The position numbers and the translations under genes were made by a program. The notes under the pieces were generated by a model. It saw only the letters and a program-made list of their open reading frames with translations. It had not been told where the DNA came from and did no database searches. Source: an uncultured Ruminococcus sp. (GTDB taxonomy: Bacteria > Bacillota > Clostridia > Lachnospirales > Lachnospiraceae). From it: a DNA stretch of 42,683 nucleotides. This document shows, one piece after another, positions 31,100 through 39,708 of the stretch. The stretch is from contig CAJFQC010000021.1 of the NCBI GenBank assembly GCA_904418845.1, positions 1 to 42,683 on the forward strand, given 5' to 3'. Positions within the stretch are counted from its first letter, which is position 1. Every line of letters begins with the position of its first letter.

Positions 31100-31777
31100 T
31101 CATCCCTGCTGTATGATATATCCTTCCCCCACCTTTGTAGCGATAAAGTCCGTAAGCCCTGCCTTCTCCAGCTTTTTTCTGAGACGGGCGATATTTACAG
31201 TCAGAGTATTCTCCTCAATATAATTGTCCGTCTCCCACAGTCTTGTCATCAGCGTATCCCTGCTCACAAGGCGCCCTTTATTCTCCATCAAAGTCTGTAA
31301 GATTCGAAACTCATTCTTCGTCAGGTCGATCTTCAGGCCATTATATATCAATGTTGTGTCATTCAGATTGAGGAGCGCGCCGCGGTGCTCCAGTACCGGG
31401 ATCTTTCCTGCCAGATCATATGTCCTTCTTAAAACCGCCTGAACCTTTGCCGTCAGGACACTCAAGTCAAAGGGCTTTGCCACAAAATCATCTCCACCCA
31501 TATTCACCGCCATGATAATATTCATGTTGTCCGAAGCCGAGGAAATAAAAACGACCGGAATATTCGAGATCCTGCGTATCTCACTGCACCAGTGATATCC
31601 GTTATAAAACGGAAGTGTGATATCCATAAGGACCAGATGGGGATCATATTCTGTAAAAGCGGCAAGTACGTTCTGAAAGTCCTGAACATAGTACGCCTCA
31701 TTGCCCCACATGGTCATTTCCTTTTGTATCGCCTGCGCCATCGGCAGGTCGTCCTCTACGATGAGTATTTTATACAT
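31100..31777 (-). CDS. OmpR-family response regulator (BceR type)
   Basis: A 225-residue regulator. The receiver domain has acidic residues VEDD (8-10), phospho-acceptor Asp52 in LVLMDITLP and the switch Lys in FVAKPFD. The winged-helix DNA-binding domain occupies about 125-225 (LTKNEFRILQTLMENKGRLVSRDTLM, NTLTVNIARLRKKLE). The start at 31777 follows CGGAGGGACAAGGC. The order regulator, kinase, ATPase, permease is the Bce arrangement for antimicrobial-peptide response. Confidence 0.94.
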   Translation of the reverse strand: MYKILIVEDDLPMAQAIQKEMTMWGNEAYYVQDFQNVLAAFTEYDPHLVLMDITLPFYNGYHWCSEIRRISNIPVVFISSASDNMNIIMAVNMGGDDFVAKPFDLSVLTAKVQAVLRRTYDLAGKIPVLEHRGALLNLNDTTLIYNGLKIDLTKNEFRILQTLMENKGRLVSRDTLMTRLWETDNYIEENTLTVNIARLRKKLEKAGLTDFIATKVGEGYIIQQG

Positions 31778-31830
31778 GCCTTGTCCCTCCGATCGTCTGT
31801 CATATATCATTTTTATCACAAAGCAGAAAG

Positions 31831-31875
31831 ACTGGCAACTGAAACAACAAGATGCACAACCTTGTGCAAGCTTTT
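31831..31875. other. TGCACAA dyad in the response-regulator leader region
   Basis: TGCACAACCTTGTGCA is a 16-bp near-perfect dyad about 75 bp upstream of the regulator gene. It may be a binding site, but no matching copy was found before the ABC genes. Confidence 0.3.
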
Positions 31876-31963
31876 CACTTTACTTTTTTCGCTGTTGCAT
31901 AATAAAATTTCAGTAATACCTTACGACATTCCATCTGATATGCTCTATATTACAGACGCAAAA

Positions 31964-32047
31964 GGGAAACCATAAGCGGCTTACCCCAAATGATCAGGCT
32001 GACGTTTATACATCAGCCGTCACTATCGGCGCTTGCTCTGGTTTCCC
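31964..32047. repeat. 84-bp element bounded by inverted repeats with an internal hairpin
   Basis: The ends are GGGAAACCA (31964-31972) and TGGTTTCCC (32039-32047). Inside each lies AAGCG/CGCTT at slightly different spacing. The centre holds GGCTGA/TCAGCC (31997-32018). On the minus strand TTTTGC follows, so it could end the antiterminator transcript as a branched terminator. Otherwise it is a small mobile or repetitive element. It fills most of the 331-bp gap between the regulator and antiterminator genes. Confidence 0.45.
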
Positions 32048-32108
32048 ATGCGTAAAATTTAACATGTTCCTTTTCTGTTTTACTTATAATTACCATTTCA
32101 ACTATTTT

Positions 32109-32942
32109 TTAAACCGCGTCCGGATCGATCACTCTCTGAATGTGGATGGCGAGAAATCCAATCTCTTCCCTCCCCACTTCTTTTTTCAAAGCCTTTCCCA
32201 TAAAGCGGCACACTTCCTCAGCCGTCTTTCCCGTTTCAGGATAATTGCTGAAGATAAAATCATTGAAGTCTACTTTCGTAGATTCCCCGTTTCGTGTCCT
32301 TGCTACCATATAATACAGATGGCTCATCAACCTTGTGTAAGCCAGTGAATTCTCCGCGATTTTCTGTCCAAAGGCTTCTTCGATCATATGGACCCCTTCG
32401 TTGATGATACGCGTCGTGTCAAGGGTCTGGGATACCTGCTCGTCAGACAGCCCTGCGTGGATATGAAGAGTAATAAACCCCACCTCGTCATCCGATATCT
32501 CATAGCCCATCATCTCACGGATGATGTCTCTTCCCCGCAGTGCCACAGCGTATTCCCTGGCAAAGAGCACACGGATGTCCGGGGTAAACGGATTCGGTAT
32601 CTGACGGTTCCCAGCGGCCCGTTTTGCGGCAAGCGCGATATGGTCAGCCATGGGAAGAAGGATGTCCCGGTTCATATTTTGAAACACCTTCTCCGCCTCT
32701 TCAATGATCTGCCCCGCCGCCTCAATGAATCCGGGCTGTATCCCGTTGACAGCCTTAAGGACAGACTGGTCTTTCTTTCTCGTGACAAGGGAATATACCT
32801 TAGCTCCGGGAATACGGTCGATCTGCTGGGTGGGACGTTTGCCGAAACCAACGCCGTTCCCCAGAAGGATCATTTCTCTCCCGGTCTCATTGTGATAGAC
32901 CAGTATTCCGTTATTATTCAATACTTTTATCACTCGATACAT
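32109..32942 (-). CDS. PRD-domain transcription antiterminator, GlcT/LicT type
   Basis: RNA-binding antiterminator of 277 residues. The N-terminal CAT domain (about 1-55: MYRVIKVLNNNGILVYHNE, GNGVGFGKRP) binds a RAT hairpin. PRD1 (about 70-165) and PRD2 (about 175-275) carry conserved His residues for PTS-dependent phosphorylation, e.g. DHIALAAKRA, LHIHAGLS and LAIHIQRVI. The start at 32942 follows AAGGAGTACAGGGGA. It lies just after the PTS gene whose leader contains a RAT/terminator pair, so control of that gene is the obvious role. Confidence 0.93.
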   Translation of the reverse strand: MYRVIKVLNNNGILVYHNETGREMILLGNGVGFGKRPTQQIDRIPGAKVYSLVTRKKDQSVLKAVNGIQPGFIEAAGQIIEEAEKVFQNMNRDILLPMADHIALAAKRAAGNRQIPNPFTPDIRVLFAREYAVALRGRDIIREMMGYEISDDEVGFITLHIHAGLSDEQVSQTLDTTRIINEGVHMIEEAFGQKIAENSLAYTRLMSHLYYMVARTRNGESTKVDFNDFIFSNYPETGKTAEEVCRFMGKALKKEVGREEIGFLAIHIQRVIDPDAV

Positions 32943-33018
32943 TCCCCTGTACTCCTTCTGCCCCCGGTTTCTTACTCCGCTGCATTTCTCATCGTTTTCG
33001 GATGGCGTATATTTCTTC

Positions 33019-35232
33019 TTAGTTAAAAGAAATGATCTCTGCCGCCTCATCCAGTTTATCTACCTTACCTGCTTTTGTCAGGCGAATTTCCTCACCCTCC
33101 TGCAGACTGGTAAATACGATGATGCACTCATCTGACTTGGCATGCTCTTTAATATATTGTATATCAAACCCAATGAGCTTGTCACCCTTTTTCACTCGGT
33201 CGCCGTCTTTTACAAATGCCTCGAATCCTTCGCCATTTAAATTTACAGTGTCAACTCCGATGTGGATCAGATATTCCACTCCGTCGTCGCTCATCAGACC
33301 TACCGCATGTTTTGACGGGAACACAAAGGATACCGTAGCGTCTTCCGGGGCGTAAGCCATCCCTTCCTCCGGGCGAACGATATAGCCGTCTCCCATCATC
33401 TTTCCTGCAAACGCTTCATCACAAGCCTCTGCGATGGATGCCGCCTCACCCTTAACCGGACTTGCAAGTGTCTTTTTCACAGTCCCCGTATCCGCATTTT
33501 CTGCTGGCACGCCGGATTTCTCCGTTGAACCTGCTGTCGTACCTGCTCCCTGATCACTCTGTCCTCCATCTGCCGAATCCTCCGGAATATATTCCTCATC
33601 AGGAGCTGTCTCAAGGTAATCTTCAAGCTCTGACTTGATCACGGCCACAGAGGGGCCGTAGATAACCTGGATGCTCTGACCTTTTCTCAGAATTCCGGAT
33701 GGGGAAGTCGCCTTTAACAAGTCTTCATTTATCAGTTCCGGTTTCACAACATTGACACGTAACCTTGTTGCACAGCAATCCACGTCCGCGATATTCTTCT
33801 TTCCGCCAAGGCCGCGTGTGATCAGGACACTCTTCTCATTCGCTGCTCCGCCTGCCTGCCCCCCGGCTCCTTCTATACCTGCGCCCTGCTTCGCCTGATA
33901 ATCCGCTTTTGTGAACAGCTTCGTCTCTGCATCATCATCCTCACGTCCCGGTGTTTTTAAGTTAAACTTCTTGATCAGGAACGTAAAGATCACATAGTAC
34001 AGGATAAAGTAAATGATACCTACCGGAATGATCAAAATCCAGCTTGTTTTCTCATTTCCCTGAAGGATGCCAAAGAGGAACAGATCTAAAAGCCCGCCTG
34101 AGAAGGTCAGCCCTACCGCGATATTTAACATATGAGCGATCATATAGGCCGCTCCTGCCAGTACAACCTGTACTACAAACAGCATCGGCGCTACGAATAA
34201 GAAAGAAAACTCGATCGGCTCTGTGATACCTGTCATCATACATGCCAGCGCCGCGGAAAGCAAAAGTCCGCCCGCCTGCTTCTTCTTCTCGGGTTTCGCG
34301 CAGCGATACATAGCCAGTGCAGCGCCCGGAAGTCCAAAGATCATGAAAATGAACTCACCGGAGAAATATCTGGTCGCGTCCGCACTGAAATGTACGGTGC
34401 TCGGATCAGCAAGCTGTGCAAAAAAGATATTCTGTCCGCCCTGCACGAGCTCGCCTGCCACTTCCATAGAACCGCCCACTGCCGTCTGCCAGAACGGGAG
34501 ATAGAATACATGATGCAGTCCGAAGGGGATGAGCGCACGTTTGATGATACCGAAGATCAGTGTTCCTAAATATCCTGTCCCTGTCACCAGACCGCCCAGG
34601 GCATAAATACCGTCCTGCACAAAAGGCCAGAGGAAGTACATCAGGATTCCTACACCTACATATGTGATCGTGGAGATAATCGGCACGAATCTGGAGCCTC
34701 CGAAAAATGACAGCGCGTTCGGAAGCTGGATTTTATAAAATCTGTTGTGCAGTGCCGCCACTCCAAGGCCGACTATGATACCTCCGAACACACCCATCTG
34801 CAATGTCTGAATACCGCAGATGCTTGAGATCGTACCGCCCAGTACATGCTCCGCTATCGTTCCGTCTGCAAGGATATCTCCCTGAAGAACAAGCATGGCA
34901 TTGATAGATACATGCATAACAAAGAAAGAGATCATTGCCGCCAGCGCAGCTACTTCCTTCTCTTTCTTTGCCATACCGATGGCAACTCCCACCGCGAAGA
35001 TCAGCGGCAGATTGTCAAAAATTACGCTTCCGGCTTTGCTCATGATTGTGAGCAGAGCATGAAGGATCGTTCCGTCTCCGAGAACGGACTGAAGCCCGTA
35101 TGTCTCGATCATTGTCGCATTGGTAAATGAGCTTCCGATACCAAGCAGAAGTCCTGCCACCGGAAGGATTGCGATGGGGAGCATGAAGCTTCTCCCGACT
35201 CTCTGCAATACTCCGAAAATTTTGTCTTTCAT
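33019..35232 (-). CDS. ptsG: PTS glucose-type transporter, fused EIICBA
   Basis: Phosphotransferase permease of 737 residues that imports and phosphorylates glucose or a close analogue such as N-acetylglucosamine. EIIC fills about 1-430, with ten hydrophobic segments and the signature GITEPIEFSFLFVAP. EIIB (about 465-550) has the phospho-Cys in DVDCCATRLRV. After an Asp/Gly/Ser linker, EIIA (about 600-737) has KHAVGL and phospho-His in YLIHIGVDTV. The start at 35232 follows AAGGAGGAAAACAG. A 215-nt leader with promoter, RAT and terminator precedes it, and the GlcT-like gene follows. Confidence 0.94.
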   Translation of the reverse strand: MKDKIFGVLQRVGRSFMLPIAILPVAGLLLGIGSSFTNATMIETYGLQSVLGDGTILHALLTIMSKAGSVIFDNLPLIFAVGVAIGMAKKEKEVAALAAMISFFVMHVSINAMLVLQGDILADGTIAEHVLGGTISSICGIQTLQMGVFGGIIVGLGVAALHNRFYKIQLPNALSFFGGSRFVPIISTITYVGVGILMYFLWPFVQDGIYALGGLVTGTGYLGTLIFGIIKRALIPFGLHHVFYLPFWQTAVGGSMEVAGELVQGGQNIFFAQLADPSTVHFSADATRYFSGEFIFMIFGLPGAALAMYRCAKPEKKKQAGGLLLSAALACMMTGITEPIEFSFLFVAPMLFVVQVVLAGAAYMIAHMLNIAVGLTFSGGLLDLFLFGILQGNEKTSWILIIPVGIIYFILYYVIFTFLIKKFNLKTPGREDDDAETKLFTKADYQAKQGAGIEGAGGQAGGAANEKSVLITRGLGGKKNIADVDCCATRLRVNVVKPELINEDLLKATSPSGILRKGQSIQVIYGPSVAVIKSELEDYLETAPDEEYIPEDSADGGQSDQGAGTTAGSTEKSGVPAENADTGTVKKTLASPVKGEAASIAEACDEAFAGKMMGDGYIVRPEEGMAYAPEDATVSFVFPSKHAVGLMSDDGVEYLIHIGVDTVNLNGEGFEAFVKDGDRVKKGDKLIGFDIQYIKEHAKSDECIIVFTSLQEGEEIRLTKAGKVDKLDEAAEIISFN

Positions 35233-35311
35233 CTGTTTTCCTCCTTGTTTTTCCCCGCAAGACCATGTGTCATGCGTCACTGTCACCTCTCGGCTCAATG
35301 TTTTCGCACAT

Positions 35312-35376
35312 AAAAAAAGCATAAACGTATCCTTTCTGTCATGTTGGTTATTCAACATGAAAAGGATAGTTTATGC
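35312..35376 (-). terminator. Conditional terminator in the PTS leader
   Basis: On the minus strand GCATAAAC pairs with GTTTATGC, ATCCTTT with AAAGGAT and ATGTTG with CAACAT, ending in TTTTTTT (plus 35312-35318). Its 5' arm overlaps the RAT at 35365-35399, so the two folds exclude each other. Confidence 0.85.
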
Positions 35377-35399
35377 CTGCCTGACAGTAACACACTATC
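35365..35399 (-). promoter_or_regulatory. RAT antiterminator hairpin (GlcT target)
   Basis: GATAGT and ACTATC close a 35-nt element with internal GTGTTACTG and GGCAGGCAT, as in ptsG-type RATs. The 3' half is shared with the terminator. Binding by the GlcT-like protein would keep the terminator open when sugar is present. Confidence 0.75.
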
Positions 35400-35422
35400 T
35401 TGCGTATTTAATTTCTTTGTTT

Positions 35423-35452
35423 AGTATAAACAGGTTTCAGCAAAATAGTCAA
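35423..35452 (-). promoter_or_regulatory. Promoter of the PTS operon
   Basis: TTGACT (35447-35452) and TATACT (35423-35428) are spaced 18 bp, directly upstream of the RAT. Confidence 0.75.
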
Positions 35453-35506
35453 TCCAGAAATATTACCTAAATTTGCACAAAAAATTTGTGCATTATCCAC
35501 AGCGTC

Positions 35507-35941
35507 TTATCTTGTGTCGATCTGATCCAGTATTTTCATCGCCGTGTCGCCGTTTCCACTCAGGGAGAATCCAATTTTCTCATAGAAACCTGCCATCAAT
35601 TCTTTGTATTGATCCGGCCCTGTATAACCCAGAGGAGCCAGTTTATATCCTGCGGGAGCCGTGATCAATGTGATTCCTTTCTTCTGGAATTGATCTGTGA
35701 TCTCGTACATGCACACAGTTCCATAGCCCTTTCCCCGCAGACCGAAATCTGTAAGGTAGAACTCCACGATATTGATCTTTGTCTTTGTCTCCAGCGCATA
35801 CTCCATATGAAATACAGAGAAACCATTTTCATACACCTCAATCATTCTCGGAAGGTAATGAAACTCTAATATATGAGCGCTTTTATCTTTGAGATCGACT
35901 GCCCGGAAATATTCTTTTCTAATGTATACTGGTATTGACAT
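35507..35941 (-). CDS. GNAT-like acetyltransferase-family protein
   Basis: A 144-residue protein with a GNAT-like pattern: TKINIVEFYLTDFGLRGKGYGTVCMYEITDQF contains the RGKGYG acetyl-CoA loop and FYEKIGFSLSGNGDTAM the usual C-terminal strand. The N-terminal part is shorter than in standard members. The substrate is unknown. It is about 22 bp downstream of the SseB-type gene, probably in its transcript. Confidence 0.65.
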   Translation of the reverse strand: MSIPVYIRKEYFRAVDLKDKSAHILEFHYLPRMIEVYENGFSVFHMEYALETKTKINIVEFYLTDFGLRGKGYGTVCMYEITDQFQKKGITLITAPAGYKLAPLGYTGPDQYKELMAGFYEKIGFSLSGNGDTAMKILDQIDTR

Positions 35942-35963
35942 GTCCTTTTCCTCTCACATCTGC

Positions 35964-36734
35964 TTATGTATCTGCTTTTTGGGGTATCTGCTTTTCTATC
36001 TTAAGCTGCACATTCACTCCAAAAGGATTAATGACCACACCCTTTGCCTGTTTGGCAAGCAAACCGGGGATCTGCGCCGCAGTCACAACCGCTGTCTTGA
36101 TCTTCTGCCCCCTGGCAAACCGCTGTACCTCCAGCATGTCCGTAAATACAGGCTGATATACTGTCCCATCCTTCTGTTTGAGCATAGGAATCTGTCCGTC
36201 TTCCTGCACGACCATCAGAAATGTGCCTTTTTTATAGTGTGCCAGCAGTTCCTCCTGAAGTTCCTTTAATTCTTCTGTTGGCTGCGGCGACGCCTGACGG
36301 CGCAAGTCCTGCATAAAATAAGCCGCTGTCAGTTGCAGTGCGGGATTTTCCACAAGTTTCTGCCCATTAGGAAGCTTATCGGGAATCTTTCTCGCGACCA
36401 GATCAGAGAGCTGAATGCTGATCTGCGTGTCTGTCCCGTGATTGACGGCAAGACAATTCACTCCCATTGTATAGAGACTTGTATAAAAGGACAGGAGCTG
36501 CTTATTTTCCATCTTTGCAACTGCTGTAGCATACTTTTCTTCTGCAAGGCGCTTTGTCTTTTCCTTTGCGTCCTCTTCCCTGTAATACAAGAATACCTCA
36601 TCATCATATGTTTCGCCGTCACAGCAGACAAACGGCTGTTTCGTCGCGCCGGATATAATCACATAAAGCTCTCCGGGATTCCGAAGCGCGGCAAGTGTCT
36701 CCTGTTTGGTCACTGTTGTATTCTGATCGCTCAT
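35964..36734 (-). CDS. SseB-family domain protein
   Basis: A 256-residue cytoplasmic protein. The C-terminal half (about 165-245: GTFLMVVQEDGQIPMLKQKDGT, FTDMLEVQRFARGQK, GVVINPFGVNV) matches the SseB N-terminal domain family, of unclear function outside secretion systems. The N-terminal half (YVIISGATKQPFVCCDGETYDDEVFLYY) looks like a second diverged copy of the same fold. No other type III secretion genes are nearby, so a secretion role is unlikely. Confidence 0.75.
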   Translation of the reverse strand: MSDQNTTVTKQETLAALRNPGELYVIISGATKQPFVCCDGETYDDEVFLYYREEDAKEKTKRLAEEKYATAVAKMENKQLLSFYTSLYTMGVNCLAVNHGTDTQISIQLSDLVARKIPDKLPNGQKLVENPALQLTAAYFMQDLRRQASPQPTEELKELQEELLAHYKKGTFLMVVQEDGQIPMLKQKDGTVYQPVFTDMLEVQRFARGQKIKTAVVTAAQIPGLLAKQAKGVVINPFGVNVQLKIEKQIPQKADT

Positions 36735-36773
36735 TTTTGTGTCTTTCCTTTCTCGTTTATATTGGCTATTGTA

Positions 36774-37154
36774 TCATAACTTTCCCAACAGTTCCAACAA
36801 ATATGGAGCAAATATAATACACCCGGCGAGCACAGATATGATTGCAGAAAACAGTACTGCTCCTGCGGCTGTATCTTTGGCGATCTTCGCAAGAGGCTTT
36901 TTCTCCTCTGTAACGAGGTCAACTACCGCCTCCACTGCCGTATTTACAAGTTCCAGAGACGCTACAAGGGCAAACAGAAGCAGACAGATACACCACTCCA
37001 CCGCCGTAATATGAAACAATGTCCCCGCCAGCGTCACACATATGATAGCCAGACAATGGATTTTCATATTGCGCTCTTTTCGTATCCCAGTCCAGATCCC
37101 CTCAAAGGCATAGCCAAAACTGTCCGCCAGGGAATTTTTCTTTTCATTTTTCAT
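36774..37154 (-). CDS. dgkA: Undecaprenol/diacylglycerol kinase (DgkA family)
   Basis: Small integral membrane kinase of 126 residues; Gram-positive members phosphorylate undecaprenol for cell-wall lipid carrier recycling. Three membrane helices are seen. The signature ELVNTAVEAVVDLVTEEKKPLAKIAKDTAAGAVLFSA at about residues 67-103 holds the catalytic Glu and Asp residues. The start at 37154 follows GGAGATCATA. It lies 21 bp downstream of the UbiB-type gene. Confidence 0.93.
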   Translation of the reverse strand: MKNEKKNSLADSFGYAFEGIWTGIRKERNMKIHCLAIICVTLAGTLFHITAVEWCICLLLFALVASLELVNTAVEAVVDLVTEEKKPLAKIAKDTAAGAVLFSAIISVLAGCIIFAPYLLELLGKL

Positions 37155-37175
37155 TATGATCTCCGTTTCATTTAT

Positions 37176-38759
37176 TTATTTTCTCGAGAATAAATGCCTG
37201 ATGAACACATACATCACAATAAGGAACGCCAGCATGTACCCGAACGCGCCGATCGCCGGTATACCTAATATCTTCGGTGTCATATCTGTTGTGCAGATGA
37301 TGCTTGAGCTGATCAGAAGGGCCATGACCCAAAGCCCCATCACAATATTCCTGACCAGCCGGCGCAGGAGCTGCGCCAGATCATCCGTAACCTGAAGATC
37401 AAGGTTGACCTTTGCCTGTCCCTTCAGATATCCACTCATCATATCAGAGATCATGGACGGAATATCCAATGCCTTGCGGAAGGATTTCAGCACACTCTTT
37501 CCACTGCTCTTTAGTTCCTTTTTCACATCAAGATTGCGGAAGAACTGCCCCGATACATGGGCTGTGGCGATCTCCACCATATTGATATCCGGGGCGATAT
37601 CCGCCAGCACGCCCTCCATATGGGTCAGGCCTCTCGCCAGCATCGTCAGGCCATGCGGCATCTTAATCTTGTTGTTCTTCATCACATCCATGAGGTCCGT
37701 CATGACCTCTCCCACATTGATGCTCCCCATATCCACATTTCCGTATTTCATGAGAAGTCCGTCAATATCCTCATACAGTTTTCTCTGATCCGGGCGCTCT
37801 TTGAACTCTCCGATGCCCAGCACTGCCTGCTGTATCAGCCCCACATCGCCCAGAGCCACACCCTGTACTGCTTTTCCGATCATCTCTCTGTCATGCTCTG
37901 TGAGACGGCCCATCATTCCCATGTCAATCCAGATGATCTTCCCCTCTCTGATCTTCACATTCCCGGAATGTGGGTCCGCGTGGAAGAAGCCGTCATCCAT
38001 GACCTGTTTGATATAGTTATCGACCAGCTTGCTGCCGATTTCTTTCAGATCATATCCCCGCCCGATAAGTTCCTCTTTGTCATCGATTCCGCACCCGTCG
38101 ATATATTCCATCACAAGCACATTTACCGTTGTGTACTGCTGGTACAGCCTCGGTGTGCCCACAAAATTTATATCCTTATTTCTCCGGGCAAACTCCTCCA
38201 TATTGGAGGCTTCTGTCAGGAAATTCATCTCATCCCGGGTAACAGACCACATCTCATCCAGCACAAGATCCAGATCTGCCATACCCTTGATACTCACTGG
38301 CGGCATCAGCTTTACTGCCTTGTGAAGAAGGGCGATATCCCGCGCCATCTTCTCATGAATCCCTCTCCGCTGAACCTTTACGACCACTTCCTCACCGCTT
38401 CTCAGCGTCGCCCGATGTACCTGAGCAATAGAAGCAGAGCCCTGCGGCTTCTCTTCTATGGAAGAGAACACTCTCTTCCACGATCTGCCATAGGACTCTT
38501 CTATCACGGATACTACATCCTCAAAGGGCATGGGAGTCACTTCCGTCCGGAGAAGCATCAACTCATCACAGTACCTCTTAGGCAGGATGTCCGAGTGCAT
38601 GGACATGATCTGCCCCAGCTTGACGAACGTGGGGCCAAGATCCTCAAGGATCACCCTTAACTTTTTCGGCGTCACGCCTTTTGTGATATTGTGTCTGCGC
38701 AGTACAGCAGTTATCTCACGCAGCCTTGAATTGTATTCGATCGGTTCTCTTGTACTCAT
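37176..38759 (-). CDS. ABC1/UbiB (AarF) atypical kinase family protein
   Basis: A 527-residue member of the ABC1/ADCK/UbiB family. Conserved parts include the KxGQ motif in PTFVKLGQIMSMHSDILP (about 50-67), the Ala-rich loop GSASIAQVHRATLRSGEEVVVKVQR and the DPHSGNVKI catalytic loop with IWIDMGMMG. Two membrane helices close the C terminus (about 460-525). In aerobes the family supports ubiquinone synthesis; in an anaerobe without evident quinone genes its role is unknown. It overlaps the phasin-like gene by 4 bp (ATGA), indicating coupling. Confidence 0.93.
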   Translation of the reverse strand: MSTREPIEYNSRLREITAVLRRHNITKGVTPKKLRVILEDLGPTFVKLGQIMSMHSDILPKRYCDELMLLRTEVTPMPFEDVVSVIEESYGRSWKRVFSSIEEKPQGSASIAQVHRATLRSGEEVVVKVQRRGIHEKMARDIALLHKAVKLMPPVSIKGMADLDLVLDEMWSVTRDEMNFLTEASNMEEFARRNKDINFVGTPRLYQQYTTVNVLVMEYIDGCGIDDKEELIGRGYDLKEIGSKLVDNYIKQVMDDGFFHADPHSGNVKIREGKIIWIDMGMMGRLTEHDREMIGKAVQGVALGDVGLIQQAVLGIGEFKERPDQRKLYEDIDGLLMKYGNVDMGSINVGEVMTDLMDVMKNNKIKMPHGLTMLARGLTHMEGVLADIAPDINMVEIATAHVSGQFFRNLDVKKELKSSGKSVLKSFRKALDIPSMISDMMSGYLKGQAKVNLDLQVTDDLAQLLRRLVRNIVMGLWVMALLISSSIICTTDMTPKILGIPAIGAFGYMLAFLIVMYVFIRHLFSRK

Positions 38760-39127
38760 ACTGCCTCTTGTCTGTCGCTTTGTGCCTGTTCTCGATCAGT
38801 GTCTGCATCATCTGCCGTATGCTTTCCGGATGCCGCTTCCTTCTTTAAGATCTGTTCTTTAAGAACTGCGATCTGCTCCGGCGTCATCTTGTCAAGAAGC
38901 TCTGAAAGGTCTTCCTCTGACAAAGGCTTTGCTGCATTTACTTTTTCCTTGACTGTCTTTTTGATATTATGCTTTAACTCCTCGTTGAGCACCTTGCCTT
39001 GCTCTACGGTCAGCTCTCCCTTTTCTACCATCTCCTCCAGCAGGTCTTTGGACTTCTCCGCTGTAACGGCAACGGCGCCGATCCCTGCGAGGATCACTTT
39101 TTTTATGTTATCACTAAATTTTTCCAT
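38756..39127 (-). CDS. Phasin-like small helical protein
   Basis: A 123-residue protein. Residues 1-30 form an amphipathic/hydrophobic helix (MEKFSDNIKKVILAGIGAVAV), followed by charged helices rich in Lys/Glu (DLLEEMVEKGELTVEQGKV) and a disordered Asp/Glu tail. It resembles phasin-family polyhydroxyalkanoate-associated or PhaF-type proteins that often precede UbiB-type genes. No PHA synthase is in the window. GGAGGGGACATC precedes the ATG at 39127. It ends in the start of the UbiB-type gene. Confidence 0.75.
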   Translation of the reverse strand: MEKFSDNIKKVILAGIGAVAVTAEKSKDLLEEMVEKGELTVEQGKVLNEELKHNIKKTVKEKVNAAKPLSEEDLSELLDKMTPEQIAVLKEQILKKEAASGKHTADDADTDREQAQSDRQEAV

Positions 39128-39140
39128 GATGTCCCCTCCT

Positions 39141-39689
39141 TTATTTCTCTTCTGCTTTATCTCCGTATTTCTCTTTGTATCGTTCAATGCACTCTTCGAT
39201 CACCTGAACAGCGCCCAGGGCGCCTTCGAACTCGTTTACGGCAGTCTTTTTGCCCTCCAGATCCTTATACACGGTAAAGAAATGGCGGATCTCATCAAAG
39301 ATATGCTTCGGCAGTTCGGAAATATCTGTGTATGCCTCATATGTAGGATCTGCCCAGGGGATTGCAATGACTTTCTCATCTCCTGCCTCTCCATCTGTCA
39401 TCTTCATCACGCCGATCGGATAACAGCGCACCAAAGTAAGAGGCTCCAGCGGCTCGGAACACATAACAAGCACGTCCAGAGGATCGCCGTCATCGCCTAG
39501 GGTACGCGGAATAAATCCATAGTTCATCGGATAGTGGGTGGACGTATAAAGCACCCGGTCAAGTATGATATATCCAGTCTCCTTGTCCAGCTCGTATTTT
39601 TTCTTGCTTCCCTTGGATATCTCGATCACAGAGACAAAATCCGTAGGAAATATCCTCTCTTCGCTGATATCATGCCAAATATTTCCCAT
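39141..39689 (-). CDS. ppa: Inorganic pyrophosphatase (family I)
   Basis: Cytosolic Mg2+-dependent enzyme that hydrolyses pyrophosphate, 182 residues. The signature [12 protein letters not shown] at about residues 64-75 holds the catalytic Asp cluster. [35 protein letters not shown] precedes it, and a helical C terminus follows. It sits between the HPr-like and phasin-like genes on the same strand, with short gaps. Confidence 0.96.
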   Translation of the reverse strand: MGNIWHDISEERIFPTDFVSVIEISKGSKKKYELDKETGYIILDRVLYTSTHYPMNYGFIPRTLGDDGDPLDVLVMCSEPLEPLTLVRCYPIGVMKMTDGEAGDEKVIAIPWADPTYEAYTDISELPKHIFDEIRHFFTVYKDLEGKKTAVNEFEGALGAVQVIEECIERYKEKYGDKAEEK

Positions 39690-39708
39690 AAATAACGTCC
39701 TCCATGTT

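Noticed and set aside
31964-32047. Riboswitch reading of the structured element
   Set aside because: I compared it by eye with cobalamin, lysine, glycine, fluoride and preQ1 patterns and saw no match, and no gene follows in the right orientation.
35964-36734. Type III secretion link suggested by the SseB name
   Set aside because: No secretion genes are nearby, and the SseB domain family occurs widely in Firmicutes without such systems.
37557-38660. 367-codon plus-strand frame opposite the UbiB-type gene
   Set aside because: Antisense shadow; the minus-strand product has clear conserved kinase motifs and the plus frame has none.
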